Shown here piece after piece: positions 27,481 through 36,152 of a DNA stretch of 64,000 nucleotides. The notes beneath the pieces are model-generated. The model did not search any database. It saw nothing but the letters and a program-made list of their open reading frames with translations, and was not told the origin of the DNA. The DNA comes from Streptomyces sp. NBC_00162. GTDB taxonomy: Bacteria > Actinomycetota > Actinomycetes > Streptomycetales > Streptomycetaceae. The DNA lies in assembly GCF_024611995.1 (NCBI RefSeq), contig NZ_CP102509.1:8494001-8558000 (forward strand), given 5' to 3'. Every line of letters starts with the position of its first letter. The first letter of the stretch is position 1. A program made the position numbers and the translations under genes.

Positions 27481-27897
27481 ATGGCCACGCCTCCCGCGCC
27501 GCAGTCCCCCGAGCAGCCAGCCGCTCCCGGCCCGTTCGACGCCCCCGTCGCGCCGTCCGAGCCCGCGAAGAAGAAGGGCGTCCTGGGGAAGAAGATCCTC
27601 GGCATCGTCGTGGCGATCGCGGTCGTACTGTTCTGGCGCCTGGGCCTTCCCTATCTGACGGGCGAGGCCCCGGTGCACGCGGAGGCCGGTGACTGCGTCG
27701 TCGTCACCGGCCCGGAGAACGACCCCAAGGTCGAGAGCAAGGGCTGCACCGAGAAGGTGGCCGACCTTTACAAGGTCGTCAAGGTCGTCGACAACACGTT
27801 CGACATCGACAAGTGCGAGGGCGTGGCCGAGGTCGCTCTCGCGCAGCAGCTCGAATCGGACAAGTTCGTCCTCTGCATGGAGCCCGTCAAGAACTGA
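27481..27897 (+). CDS. LppU/SCO3897-type membrane-anchored protein
   Basis: A 138-residue protein: a proline-rich cytoplasmic segment ending KKKGVLGKKILGIVVAIAVV, a single membrane helix (about 39-58), then an extracytoplasmic domain with four cysteines: HAEAGDCVVVTGPEND, ESKGCTEKVADLYKVVKVVD, DIDKCEGVAE and KFVLCMEPVKN. The cysteine spacing is typical of the LppU/SCO3897 family, widespread in Streptomyces and of unknown function. A strong terminator follows directly. Confidence 0.75.
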   Translation: MATPPAPQSPEQPAAPGPFDAPVAPSEPAKKKGVLGKKILGIVVAIAVVLFWRLGLPYLTGEAPVHAEAGDCVVVTGPENDPKVESKGCTEKVADLYKVVKVVDNTFDIDKCEGVAEVALAQQLESDKFVLCMEPVKN

Positions 27898-27910
27898 CGC
27901 CCCACATACG

Positions 27911-27949
27911 GCCGCAGGGGCCGGACCCGCCGGGTCCGGCCCCTGCGGC
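27911..27949 (+). terminator. perfect 18-bp hairpin terminator
   Basis: GCCGCAGGGGCCGGACCC (27911-27928) pairs perfectly with 27932-27949 around a 3-nt loop, 13 nt after the LppU-like stop. It can serve both strands. Confidence 0.75.
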
Positions 27950-27963
27950 GTCCCCGCGGGCCG

Positions 27964-28110
27964 TCAGGCGGTGCCCGTGCAGCGAGTCCAGCAGCGCGAG
28001 GTCGTCTCCGGACAGCCGCAGCGCCCCGCCGCCACGTTCGCCGTCAGATGCTCCGGGTCGCCCGTGCCCGGGATGGCCAGGACGTGCGGGTCCCGTTGCC
28101 TGGAGGACGA
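27964..28110 (-). pseudogene. aldo/keto reductase C-terminal fragment
   Basis: The minus strand reads HVLAIPGTGDPEHLTANVAA, then in another frame LRLSGDDLALLDSLHG. This is the IPGT...L..N..A......L......L end of aldo/keto reductases. The barrel is missing. Confidence 0.6.
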
Positions 28111-28368
28111 GCTGGCGGATCGCGGAGGCCCTGCCGCGCCGCGGAGGACGCCGAGGTGGACTTGGAGGCTGACCGGGTTCATCGGCTGCCCGGGCTGTCG
28201 GCCGGGGGAAAGCCACTGTGAGCTTCTGCTACGACGTCGCGGCTCGGGAGGGCTGCGGGTCCGCGCCGGTCGGGCGCTGCACACGATCGAGGACGCACCG
28301 CCGGTGGGCGGTCTGCAGGCATCGACTGTGTTCCCGGTTGGGCGGAGGGCAGGACGGAGGGGGAGTCC

Positions 28369-28892
28369 ATGGCGCAGTACCTGGGGCCGTTGGAGCTGAT
28401 CGGGGACCGGTGGGTGATCGGGGACCCGACGCGAAAGGACGGCCTGTCCATCGTGTTCACGCCCGAGGGCCTGGAGCACCGTTGGTGCGAAGAGGCGGTG
28501 CCTCTGCTCGCCACGGAGTGGTCCCGGTTCATGGAGTTGCAGGTGCGAGCCGCCTACCGAAGGTGGCATGTCACCCGGTTCGGAGGCGTCGTGGGGGCTT
28601 CGCGCACGGTGCCGACATGGGCCGCGACGACTGCTCCCTGCGGGGCATGGTGCGCCATCCCTACGAGCCGTGGTCGGTGTGGTACACGCAGCACGAGCGC
28701 GGTTACACGGGCGGCCACGTCATTGTGCTGAACGCACTGTTCGGCCAGCTCACCGAGGCGAAGGCGTTGGACCGGCTCGGTGATCCCGAGTGGCTGGGTG
28801 CGGCGGTTGCCGAGCTGTCTTCGTACACCTCGCGGTACGCGCCCAAGGGCAACCGTCTGATGACGGAGACCCTCCAGAGTCTCGGCGTCTGA
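28369..28892 (+). CDS. hypothetical protein, one frameshift
   Basis: About 174 residues starting MAQYLGPLELIGDRWVIGDP at ATG 28369, with GGAGGGGGAG upstream. LATEWSRFMELQVRAAYRRW precedes a slip near 28592 in a GGGGG run; adding one G joins it to DDCSLRGMVRHPYEPWSVWY, then HVIVLNALFGQLTEAKALDR and LMTETLQSLGV. Both halves have good coding character. I do not recognise the family. Confidence 0.55.
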
Positions 28893-28984
28893 GCAGAAAC
28901 CCAGGGCGCGGTCTACTTCGTCATGCCGGACGCTGAGGTGTGGTTCGCCAACTCGGGTGTCGGCATTTGGCTCGAGGCCCGGCC

Positions 28985-29230
28985 GCCTCGTGGACGCGAC
29001 CCTCTCGGCGAAGGTGTACCGCCGGTTCGAGCAGCAGGGCATCGTGCCAGCGCAGCGGGGGTGTTCCTCGACGAGCTGGCCGAGGTCTCGCGGACCTGCG
29101 TCACCTGATCGCCGAAGGGGGCAGACGCGGCCCTGGCGGTGCGGATCGGACAGATCCCGTGGGAGGAGGTGGCGACCGCGCTCGGTACCAGCGAGGAGCC
29201 GGCCCGCTGGTCCGTGAGGGGCTACCTCCG
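28985..29230 (+). pseudogene. degraded helix-turn-helix gene
   Basis: Short coding-like segments in three frames: DATLSAKVYRRFEQQGIVPA, VFLDELAEV, LADLRHLIAEG and VRIGQIPWEEVATALGTSEE. The last resembles a helix-turn-helix of the kind used by Streptomyces DNA-binding proteins. At least three indels are needed. Confidence 0.35.
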
Positions 29231-29458
29231 GCCCTGGCCCGCCCTGCCGCCGGGACTGGCAGGTTCCTGGCCTGAGGGATATCCGAGCCGAGGTTGTGCC
29301 TGCCGCGGTGGCGTGATTACCGGAACGGCCCGTGTCGTTCGGCCGCCAGGGAGGTACGCACCGTGGAACTGAGCCTTTTTCATCCTCAGCACGAGGTTCT
29401 AGAGGGAGGACGGCTATGACCAGGGCGCTGACGAGGTTCGCGCTGATTCCGGGCTCAT

Positions 29459-29479
29459 CTAGGAACAAAACTGTCCTAG
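29459..29479. promoter_or_regulatory. CTAGGA inverted repeat upstream of VOC gene
   Basis: CTAGGA (29459-29464), 9 nt, TCCTAG (29474-29479), 53 nt before the VOC start, followed by a third CCTAG at 29486-29490. A possible repressor site. Confidence 0.4.
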
Positions 29480-29531
29480 TTGATCCCTAGTGTCGTCACG
29501 TCACGAAGAACCACAGGAGGGGACGACACCG

Positions 29532-30056
29532 ATGAGTCAGACTGCACCCGAGGGCTACACCAGCGTTGCACCGTGGGTGGTCACCGACGACACCGGCGCA
29601 CTGCTCGACTTCATCACCGTCGCGTTCGACGGCGAAGAGATTGCACGGGTGCCGGTCGAGGACGGCACCATCGGTCACGGCGAGATCCGAGTCGGCGACA
29701 CGGTCGTGCTGGCCTTCGACCGACGGCCCGACTGGCCGGTGATGCCCTCCCTGTTGCGGGTCTATGTCCCGGACGTGGACGCCGCCATGGCTGGTGCTGT
29801 TGCGCACGGGGCACTAGTGATCACCGAGGCTGCCGACAGTGCGTGGGGGGATCGCGGCGGCAGGGTGCGGGACCCGTTCGGCAACATCTGGTGGGTGATG
29901 AGTCGGGTCGAGCACATCGCACCGGATCTGGCCTGGCAGCGAATGTCCGAGCCGAAGTACGCCGAGGCGATGCGCACGGCCCAGGAGACCCTGGACGCCT
30001 CGCTCAGCGGCCGGGAGACAGGGGTGGCCAGCACCCCGCAGCGCCCAACCCACTGA
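29532..30056 (+). CDS. VOC/PhnB-like family protein
   Basis: An intact 174-residue protein: GYTSVAPWVVTDDTGALLDF, VAFDGEEIARVPVEDGTIGH, GEIRVGDTVVLAFDRRPDWP and DPFGNIWWVMSRVEHI are the PhnB-type VOC signature (the DPFGN.W motif in particular). AGGAGGGG lies about 10 nt before the ATG at 29532. These are metal-site proteins of mostly unknown substrate. The upstream CTAGGA repeat suggests regulated expression. Confidence 0.8.
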   Translation: MSQTAPEGYTSVAPWVVTDDTGALLDFITVAFDGEEIARVPVEDGTIGHGEIRVGDTVVLAFDRRPDWPVMPSLLRVYVPDVDAAMAGAVAHGALVITEAADSAWGDRGGRVRDPFGNIWWVMSRVEHIAPDLAWQRMSEPKYAEAMRTAQETLDASLSGRETGVASTPQRPTH

Positions 30057-30120
30057 GATCAACTTCCGACCTGACTGCAGACAAGGGGAGTTGAGGGCCG
30101 ACAGCAGTGCATTGGCCCAA

Positions 30121-30177
30121 CGAAGCTCCTGGTGGACGATATACCGACCAAGATCACCCGTGTCCACAGGAGCTTCG
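30121..30177. repeat. inverted repeat at the 5' edge of the IS5 remnant
   Basis: CGAAGCTCCTGGTGGAC (30121-30137) and GTCCACAGGAGCTTCG (30162-30177) are inverted copies with a one-base bulge, ending directly before the transposase start. It could be the IS left end plus a copy, or a hairpin shielding the transposase start. Confidence 0.5.
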
Positions 30178-30178
30178 C

Positions 30179-30690
30179 GTGCTTGCCTACCCATCATCAA
30201 TAGATCTGTCCACCCGCACCCTGAAGTACCTGACCGGTCAACTCATCGCCCGGTTGCTGGAGATCGGCACACGCTGGCGGCGCCCCTGACTGCTGGCCGT
30301 CAGGCGCACCTTGCGCTGGCTCACCTGTGGTGCAGCGACACCTATGCCCAGCTCGTCGCTGGATTCGGCATCGGGATCGCAACCGTCTACCGATACGTCC
30401 GCGAGGCCGTCGACGTGCTGGCCGGCGTCGCGCCGACCTTGGCCGAGGCGATGAAGACGGCCTCGACGAAGGCGTTCGTGATCCTGGACGGCACCCTTCT
30501 GCCGATCGACCGGATCGCCGCCGACACTCCGTACTACTCCGGGAAACACAAGCGGCACGGCATGAACGTGCAGGTTCTCGCCGCTCCCTTCGGACGTCTG
30601 ATCTGGGCGTCCGCGGCGCTGCCCGGCTCGACCCACGATCTGACCGCTGCCCGCAGCCACGGGATCATCACGGTCGGTGCATGTAGTCGG
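30179..30690 (+). pseudogene. IS5-type (DDE_4) transposase, frameshifted and 3'-truncated
   Basis: GTG 30179 begins VLAYPSSIDLSTRTLKYLTG. A frameshift near 30285 leads to LAHLWCSDTYAQLVAGFGIG, ATVYRYVREAVDVLAGVAPT, then KAFVILDGTLLPIDRIAADT (first Asp), YYSGKHKRHGMNVQVLAAPF and ASAALPGSTHDLTAARSHGI (second Asp). After that the sequence becomes unrelated, so the third catalytic residue is lost. Confidence 0.75.
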
Positions 30691-30790
30691 CTGTCCCGGC
30701 GATTGGGGGTGTTTCGGTGGTCAGGGTGAACTGCGGGGGCGTCCCACAGGGTGATCAATCTCCACTTCGACGAGACCGTGCCCCGGGTCT

Positions 30791-31057
30791 TCAGGCGGCC
30801 TGGAGTCCTGCCTCGCATTGCCGGCACCGCTGCTCCTGGAGGGCGGGCGGATACCAGGGTTCGCCCGGCCCGGACGGCCGGTAGTGCGAGTGCTCCATAG
30901 CGTCCGTGTCCAGGCCGCAGAGTGTCTGCGGGAGCGGGTCCTCGGGCGCGTCGGGGTCAGCGCCCGAGGCGTGGACGCTGCGCACGACCGGTTCCACGCC
31001 GTCCGGCCCGATGGCCTGGTCCGCTTCCAGTTCGAACAGCACGATGATCGACCCCAT
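30791..31057 (-). CDS. small hypothetical protein
   Basis: An 88-residue acidic protein starting MGSIIVLFELEADQAIGPDG, with SVHASGADPDAPEDPLPQTL and a C-terminal CRQC motif. The coding character is good. No convincing ribosome site precedes ATG 31057. Family not recognised. Confidence 0.45.
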   Translation of the reverse strand: MGSIIVLFELEADQAIGPDGVEPVVRSVHASGADPDAPEDPLPQTLCGLDTDAMEHSHYRPSGPGEPWYPPALQEQRCRQCEAGLQAA

Positions 31058-31250
31058 GTGTCCAGAGTGAATGAGCGGGCCGGGCCCGCCAGCCGGAGTG
31101 GGCTGATTGCAGTGGACACGCCGCTGCTGCTGCCCCCGACGGGTGGTTGCCAGGTGCTGGAGCGGGCAGGCGCGTGGACCGGGGGAGGGATGAACGGACC
31201 GCCGTCGGCGGTGGCCTGGCGAACCACGCAGTCGTGAAGGGACTTCTCTG

Positions 31251-31700
31251 ATGTCGCAGGTAAAGGAATCGATCGAGGTTGATGTGCCGGTGACGACGGC
31301 CTACAACCAGTGGACGCAATTCGAGTCGTATCCGCAGTTCATGGACGGTGTGGAGCGGATCGAGCAGCGCACCGACACGCTCACGCACTGGGTGACGAAA
31401 ATCTCCGGGGTGGAGCGGGAGTTCGACGCGGAGATCACCGAGCAGGTCCCCGACCAGAAGGTCGCCTGGGTGACCGTGGGCGGTGAAACCGAGCAGTCGG
31501 GCCTGGTCACGTTCCGGCCGATCGACCCGGCCCACACCGAGGTGACGCTGATGATGGACTTCGATCCCGAGGGGATGGCGGAGAACATCGGGGACAAGCT
31601 CGGCTTCGTCGACCGGCAGGTCAAGGGCGACCTGAAGCGGTTCAAGCACTTCATCGAGGACCGCGGCGCCGCGACCGGCTCCTGGCGCGGCAGCGTCTGA
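31251..31700 (+). CDS. SRPBCC (START-like) family protein
   Basis: An intact 149-residue protein: SIEVDVPVTTAYNQWTQFES with YPQFMDGVERIEQRT is the opening of the polyketide cyclase/dehydrase (SRPBCC) fold; VAWVTVGGETEQSGLVTFRP and the last long helix around DRQVKGDLKRFKHFIEDRG complete it. This group binds hydrophobic ligands; the closest known type is the 'cyclase/dehydrase' stress-associated protein of Streptomyces. GAAGG lies about 9 nt before the ATG. A strong terminator follows. Confidence 0.85.
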   Translation: MSQVKESIEVDVPVTTAYNQWTQFESYPQFMDGVERIEQRTDTLTHWVTKISGVEREFDAEITEQVPDQKVAWVTVGGETEQSGLVTFRPIDPAHTEVTLMMDFDPEGMAENIGDKLGFVDRQVKGDLKRFKHFIEDRGAATGSWRGSV

Positions 31701-31713
31701 CCAGCCTCCCGAA

Positions 31714-31759
31714 CGCCTGCGTGCCGGAGGGCCGGAAGCCCCTCCGGCCCGCAGGCGTT
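31714..31759 (+). terminator. hairpin terminator after SRPBCC gene
   Basis: The arms 31714-31732 and 31741-31759 form a 19-bp stem with one mismatch and an 8-nt loop, 14 nt after the stop. Confidence 0.75.
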
Positions 31760-31989
31760 GGCCCTCGGTTCGGGCGCCTCCCGTCACCCTCGGGGCTTGC
31801 GGCAGCCCTGGGGGCGAAGCCGAGGAAACAGACGGCGCGTCCGCGGCCCCGGGGAGGGGCCTGGCTGCTACACAGTCTCCACCCTGGATCCCCTGGTCCT
31901 GGTCTAGGTCATGCGGTTCTTCCTGGCGCCCCTCATTTTGATTCTCGTGCTCGCCGCGTGTTCGGCGGGGAGGTGTCAGGGGTCATCTG

Positions 31990-32340
31990 TTCGAGACAGG
32001 CCGGCTCTCCACCCGGCAGGTCGACCGCTACAGCCAGATCTGCGTCCGGATGAACCGCTACTCGGTTCCGGTCCGGTTGATTGGGCGGACCGTCCGCGTC
32101 ATGCTCCACGCCTCCGAGCTGGTGGTCTACGACGGCCGCGAAGAAGTCGCCCGGCACAAACGGCTCATCGCCCGCGGCGCCACTCGCCTCGAATTCGACC
32201 ACTACTTGGAGACCCTGGTTCGGAAACCGCGTGCCCTGCCCGGCGCCACCGCTCTCGACCAGGCCCGCTGCTGGCCGGTTCACCCCCTTCACCCCCATCC
32301 ATGACGCCTGGTGGCAGGCTGCGGTGAGAGCCCATGGCCA
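31990..32340 (+). pseudogene. IS21-family IstA transposase fragment
   Basis: The plus strand reads ETGRLSTRQVDRYSQICVRM, NRYSVPVRLIGRTVRVMLHA, LVVYDGREEVARHKRLIARG and LEFDHYLETLVRKPRALPGA; then, after a slip near 32272, AAGRFTPFTPIHDAWWQAA. This is the beta-barrel region and part of the tail of IstA. The catalytic core and IstB are absent. Confidence 0.75.
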
Positions 32341-32512
32341 ACGAGAGGGCACCCGGTGTCGGCGTAGACAGGAATGCACTCAGGCTCGTACCCGTGAATG
32401 TGCTCGCGCTCTCGGAGTCCGCGCCGACCGGCTCGGTTCGAGTGGGGGCTACGGGTGGTTCAGCCGAGAACGTGACGGCTCGCGATCTCCGGTACGCACG
32501 TGTGGAGGGTGG

Positions 32513-32947
32513 CTACGCGGCGAATCGGCGGTTGCCGGTGAGCGACCACACGCCGGAGATCCGGCCATCGGCGATGGAGAACATGTCGATGCCGCTCTTC
32601 GTGACGGGTGCGCCTGAACCGTCAACGTAGGTCGCGGTCCACCGGGATGCGAGCTGTCCGTGAGCATTGTCGATGACGGGCGGACCATCGAGGTCGTAGG
32701 TCAGTCCGGTAAGGGCCTGGCGGTGGGCGGTGATGAAGGTGAGGAGGGTGCTGCGTTCTAGCGTGGAGTCGGTGCCGGTGCCTTCGACGGCGTTCGCGAA
32801 ACGCAGCTGGAAGCCGGGGGCGATGATCTGCTCCGCGAGTGCGAGCTCGCCGTTCCACAGGGCCGTCCACCCCTCCAGCAGCCTCGTGCCGTGCTCGCGG
32901 GTCGGCAGGGCTGCGTCGGCGGTGGGAGGCTGGGTTGTCAGATGCAT
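32513..32947 (-). CDS. NTF2-like (SnoaL/ester cyclase type) protein
   Basis: An intact 144-residue protein: RLLEGWTALWNGELALAEQI begins the cone-shaped NTF2 fold, followed by TLLTFITAHRQALTGLTYDL, QLASRWTATYVDGSGAPVTK and SGIDMFSIADGRISGVWSLT. Members bind or cyclise small molecules, or act as ketosteroid-isomerase relatives; the active site is not readable. It starts 34 nt after the WYL regulator stop on the same strand, so the pair probably forms an operon. Confidence 0.8.
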   Translation of the reverse strand: MHLTTQPPTADAALPTREHGTRLLEGWTALWNGELALAEQIIAPGFQLRFANAVEGTGTDSTLERSTLLTFITAHRQALTGLTYDLDGPPVIDNAHGQLASRWTATYVDGSGAPVTKSGIDMFSIADGRISGVWSLTGNRRFAA

Positions 32948-32981
32948 GGGGTGCCTTTCCGTTGTCGTGGGGCACCAGCTT

Positions 32982-33710
32982 CTATGCTTTGGGCGACAGC
33001 CCTATGTCGGTGTTTACAAGTTCATCGAGAGGGACGAACTCCCAGCCCAGGGTGTCGACGGCGGCAAGATCCACGGGGCGCGGCGGGGCCGTCTCCGCCA
33101 GGGCGTTCGCCTGCTGGATGCGGTCGAGACGGAAGCCGCGTACCGCGGCACGGAGCTGGCACCAGCCGATGAGGTACCAGTGGTCGCCGCCCAGGAAACC
33201 CATGGGTTCGACGATGCGATCGGTGCTGGCGCCCTGCGCGTCGGTGTAGTGCAGGCGTAGGACCCGTCGAGTGGAGAGCGCCTCTCGCAAGGCGTGAGGG
33301 ACGTTGGCCGGTTGCCGCTGGGAGACAGTGAGCCGGACGCGGTCGGCGAGCTCGTGTGTGGCGTGGCGCTCGCGCTGGGGCATGACGGCGAAGACCTTGC
33401 GCAGCGCCGAACGGGCATCGCCTGCGAAAGGTGTCCCGGACAGTGCGTGCAGTCCCACCGCCAGAGCTATCGCTTCCGCCGGGGTAATCGTCAAAGGTGG
33501 CAGGGTGTGGTCCTTGTCCAGGACATATCCACCGCTGCGGCCGGGCTCGGCGTAGATGGGCACACCGGATTGCTGCAGGGCGTTGAGGTCGCGCTCGATG
33601 GTGCGGGAGCTGACATCGAAGCGCCCGGCCAGCCACCGGGCGCTCCGCGGGCGGGGCGAAGCTGCACGCAATTCTTCCACCAGCGCATACAAACGATCAG
33701 TACGGTTCAC
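32982..33710 (-). CDS. HTH-WYL transcriptional regulator
   Basis: A 242-residue DeoR-like/YafY-type regulator. VNRTDRLYALVEELRAASPR and WLAGRFDVSSRTIERDLNAL form the winged helix; SGVPIYAEPGRSGGYVLDKD the wing; LHYTDAQGASTDRIVEPMGF and the following strand WYLIGWCQLRAAVRGFRLDR make the WYL domain. GTG 33710 is the usual start of this family; an upstream extension to 33770 is open but unlikely. WYL domains sense ligands or nucleic acids. It probably controls the NTF2-like gene. Confidence 0.85.
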   Translation of the reverse strand: MNRTDRLYALVEELRAASPRPRSARWLAGRFDVSSRTIERDLNALQQSGVPIYAEPGRSGGYVLDKDHTLPPLTITPAEAIALAVGLHALSGTPFAGDARSALRKVFAVMPQRERHATHELADRVRLTVSQRQPANVPHALREALSTRRVLRLHYTDAQGASTDRIVEPMGFLGGDHWYLIGWCQLRAAVRGFRLDRIQQANALAETAPPRPVDLAAVDTLGWEFVPLDELVNTDIGLSPKA

Positions 33711-33916
33711 AGGAAGGGACCGTAGACCAGCGTGACCAGAGACGCCCGGGCAGGTAGGTGCCTCCACCACCCGCCAGCGAGCATGTTCACTCGTACCCGG
33801 CTGAGCACATCGAGGTCGAGGGTGTACGCCGACACACTCGGGCTCTGATCGAAGTCCTCCTGCTCAGCCGCCACCTGCCTCACGAACATGAATCCCTCCG
33901 GCCACTGCGCTCAACG

Positions 33917-34366
33917 TCAGCAAGCGTTCCCGGCATTGAATTTGGGAGTGCGCATCGTGTGCGAGACACCGTTGATCCTCAGCGTCACCGTGCCGTGCAA
34001 GTAGTTGCAGATGACTTCGGTGGCCCGGGCGTAACACCCGGTGCTCTTCTTCGCGCTGAGATGGCTATTGGAGCACGTGTCGCGCGAACCGTCCATGGTG
34101 GTGACCTCGCCGCCGATCGGGACTGTTTTGCCTCCGCCGTTGCCGACAATCATCACGACCTGGCTCCTCGAGTTGGGTACCAGGACGTAGCAGGCGTACA
34201 TCACCGCAGCAGGGGTCCCACGGTGGTACTGCTTCGCGCCGCACGCCCGGCTGCCCGAATTGAGATTGGGGCTGCCCCAGGTTGCGGCCGAGGCAGGACC
34301 TGCCGCAACGAAGGCGAGCGTTAGAGCGGACATCAGGACGACAAACCTTCTCAGGATCCTGGGCAC
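33917..34366 (-). CDS. small secreted disulfide-rich protein
   Basis: A 149-residue precursor from GTG 34366, with GAGGGGAG about 6 nt upstream. The signal peptide PRILRRFVVLMSALTLAFVA ends in a GPASA cleavage site near residue 29. The mature part has six cysteines (RACGAKQ, MYACYVL, DTCSNS, TGCYARA, VICNYL and the terminal NAC), likely three disulfides, and segments such as GTVTLRINGVSHTMRTPKF. An extracellular role is inferred; the family is unnamed. Confidence 0.75.
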   Translation of the reverse strand: MPRILRRFVVLMSALTLAFVAAGPASAATWGSPNLNSGSRACGAKQYHRGTPAAVMYACYVLVPNSRSQVVMIVGNGGGKTVPIGGEVTTMDGSRDTCSNSHLSAKKSTGCYARATEVICNYLHGTVTLRINGVSHTMRTPKFNAGNAC

Positions 34367-34447
34367 AGAACTCCCCTCATCATCACCCCATTTGTGGCGA
34401 TAGTAGAAAAGCAGGGAAGGTAGCCGCCAGTCGGCGAAATCCACGTC

Positions 34448-35110
34448 ATGGCCACCACCCGCCACGACACCGTCGTCTCCCGCTGGGCCATGGACCATCC
34501 CGTTCACGACCTGTTTCCCGGTCTGCCCCGGCAGAAGTGGAAGCGCCGTTCCTGCGGCAATGGGGGCCCACGCCCCGAGGGTCTACGACTGGGCCAGGGT
34601 CGAGGTCCGGCCCTGGCACCGCGAGGACCGCCGGCACTGGGTGATCGCCCGCCGCAGCGTCCGCCGGCCGGACGAGATCTCCTACTACATCGCCTACCGC
34701 CCGGCCGAGACCACCCTCGACGAGCTCATCCGCGTCGCGGGAAGCCGGTGGGCGGTTGAGGAATGCTTCCAGACCGCGAAACAGGAGTGCGGCCTGGACG
34801 ACTACCAGGTCCGCCGCTACGACGGCTGGCACCGCCACATGACCCTGGCCATGGCCGCACACGCCTGCCTCACCGTCCTGCGCGCTCGAGCACTGGATAC
34901 CGGGAAAGCAGAAACGGATCCTCCCAGCTCATACCCCTCACCCTGCCCGAACTCCGACGTCTGATCAGCCGGCTTACCCGGCCCCGCGCGAGCATCGACC
35001 ACGTCCTGCTCTGGTCACACTGGCGACGGCGACGACAGTTCCAGGCACGTGTCAGCCACTACAAACGACGCGGTCATACACCACCAGAAGCCAACAAACC
35101 ATCACAGCAA
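34448..35110 (+). pseudogene. IS701-type transposase C-terminal part, frameshifted
   Basis: Pieces in three frames: HDTVVSRWAMDHPVHDLFPG; YDWARVEVRPWHREDRRHWV, YYIAYRPAETTLDELIRVAG, then RWAVEECFQTAKQECGLDDY (catalytic Glu); and finally PLTLPELRRLISRLTRPRAS. These match the C-terminal half of IS701-type transposases. Slips near 34563 (a G run) and 34915 are needed. The N-terminal half is missing. Confidence 0.75.
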
Positions 35111-35142
35111 ACACCGTTGCAGTACGAGGGCGCGCTGGAGGG

Positions 35143-35311
35143 CGCAACCGCGGAAAGGCGTTCTACGTGCTCTGCGACAAGACCAACAACACGCAGACGC
35201 AGACCAGCATCAGCAAGTGGGAAGTCCGTTGCGAAATCAGCATCGCCCCGGTGCGGCCGGCAGAGTTCATCCACTTCACCACCACCCAGATCACCGCCGG
35301 GCCAGCTAAGG
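35143..35311 (+). pseudogene. phage-tail-sheath C-terminal fragment
   Basis: KAFYVLCDKTNNTQTQTSIS, then CEISIAPVRPAEFIHFTTTQ and a few more residues. This resembles the last domain of contractile tail sheath proteins ('F.V.CD..NN......G.......APV.PAEF'). Such sheaths occur in phages and in the contractile injection systems common in Streptomyces. Only the tip remains, joined to IS701 sequence. Confidence 0.55.
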
Positions 35312-35361
35312 AGCCTGCGTGGCTGTCCCTGCCTGCCCCGATGGTAGGAAAGCCCGCCGGG

Positions 35362-35407
35362 GAGCACGAAACCCCCGGAGCGAAAATGCCCCGGGGTCTT
35401 CGTGCTC
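35362..35407. terminator. hairpin terminator
   Basis: The arms 35362-35378 and 35391-35407 (GAGCACGAA...TTCGTGCTC) pair with two mismatches and a 12-nt A-rich loop. It lies 50 nt beyond the sheath fragment. Confidence 0.55.
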
Positions 35408-35572
35408 ACGGAGAGCTGCCCCCCGCAGGCCCTTCTTGGATGGCTTCGGCCATCACTGGCGCGGCGCCCCCACACCCGGACCACTGTCTTGACCCGCCCG
35501 GGATCGCCGCTTCGTGTGATCGACCACCGGGCTGGTGGGCGGCGTCGTCCGGTCGCCGGGTAGGGTCGCGTC

Positions 35573-36040
35573 ATGGTCACGGCCCGGGCGGCATTCGGCG
35601 CGACGCGGACCCGCCGCCCGGCGGGGCCGCTCAGGCTGTTGTGGCTTGCCGCCCTGCTGTTCGCTTTCCTCTATACCCACGCCGCCGGAGCCGACAGTGC
35701 CTCCGCGCACGTCACCGGCGGTGCGGTAACCGTGCCCCATGAGGTGCCCGCCGAGAGCAACGGGGCCCACACCCACGGCGCCCACAATCACGGCGCCCAC
35801 ACCCACGAGGGCCGGAAGCCCGGCGGACGCGACGACGACAGCGGGCATACACACCCCGCCGAGGCATGCGCCTCCGGCCACCCGCAGCACGGCATCGACC
35901 TGCCCGGCACGCACTTGCTCTCCCTTGGCGAGCGGACTCCGGCCTCCGCCGCGATGACGCCGCAGCCCTGGACCCGGACCCTGCCCTGCGGCCTGCCTCC
36001 CTTGCGAAGTTCCCTCAGTTCAGTGGTGCAGCAGGTATAG
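35573..36040 (+). CDS. DUF6153-type histidine-rich protein
   Basis: A 155-residue protein. The N-terminal hydrophobic helix LRLLWLAALLFAFLYTHAAG anchors or exports it; the domain behind it is histidine-rich, with THGAHNHGAHTHEG around residues 66-79 and HTHPAEACASGHPQHGID later. The clustered HxH motifs suggest metal binding, probably copper or zinc, outside the membrane. DUF6153 proteins have this layout. The gene starts at ATG 35573 and lies 113 nt before a second membrane protein with a His-rich tail. Confidence 0.7.
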   Translation: MVTARAAFGATRTRRPAGPLRLLWLAALLFAFLYTHAAGADSASAHVTGGAVTVPHEVPAESNGAHTHGAHNHGAHTHEGRKPGGRDDDSGHTHPAEACASGHPQHGIDLPGTHLLSLGERTPASAAMTPQPWTRTLPCGLPPLRSSLSSVVQQV

Positions 36041-36152
36041 ATCCGGGCCATTCACCCCGATCTGTCCTGACACTCATTGCCTGCCCCGGCCCGCCCTGCT
36101 GCGGGCCGCCGGGTGGTGAGCCACGCACGCAGCACCCAAGGAACTCACAGAC

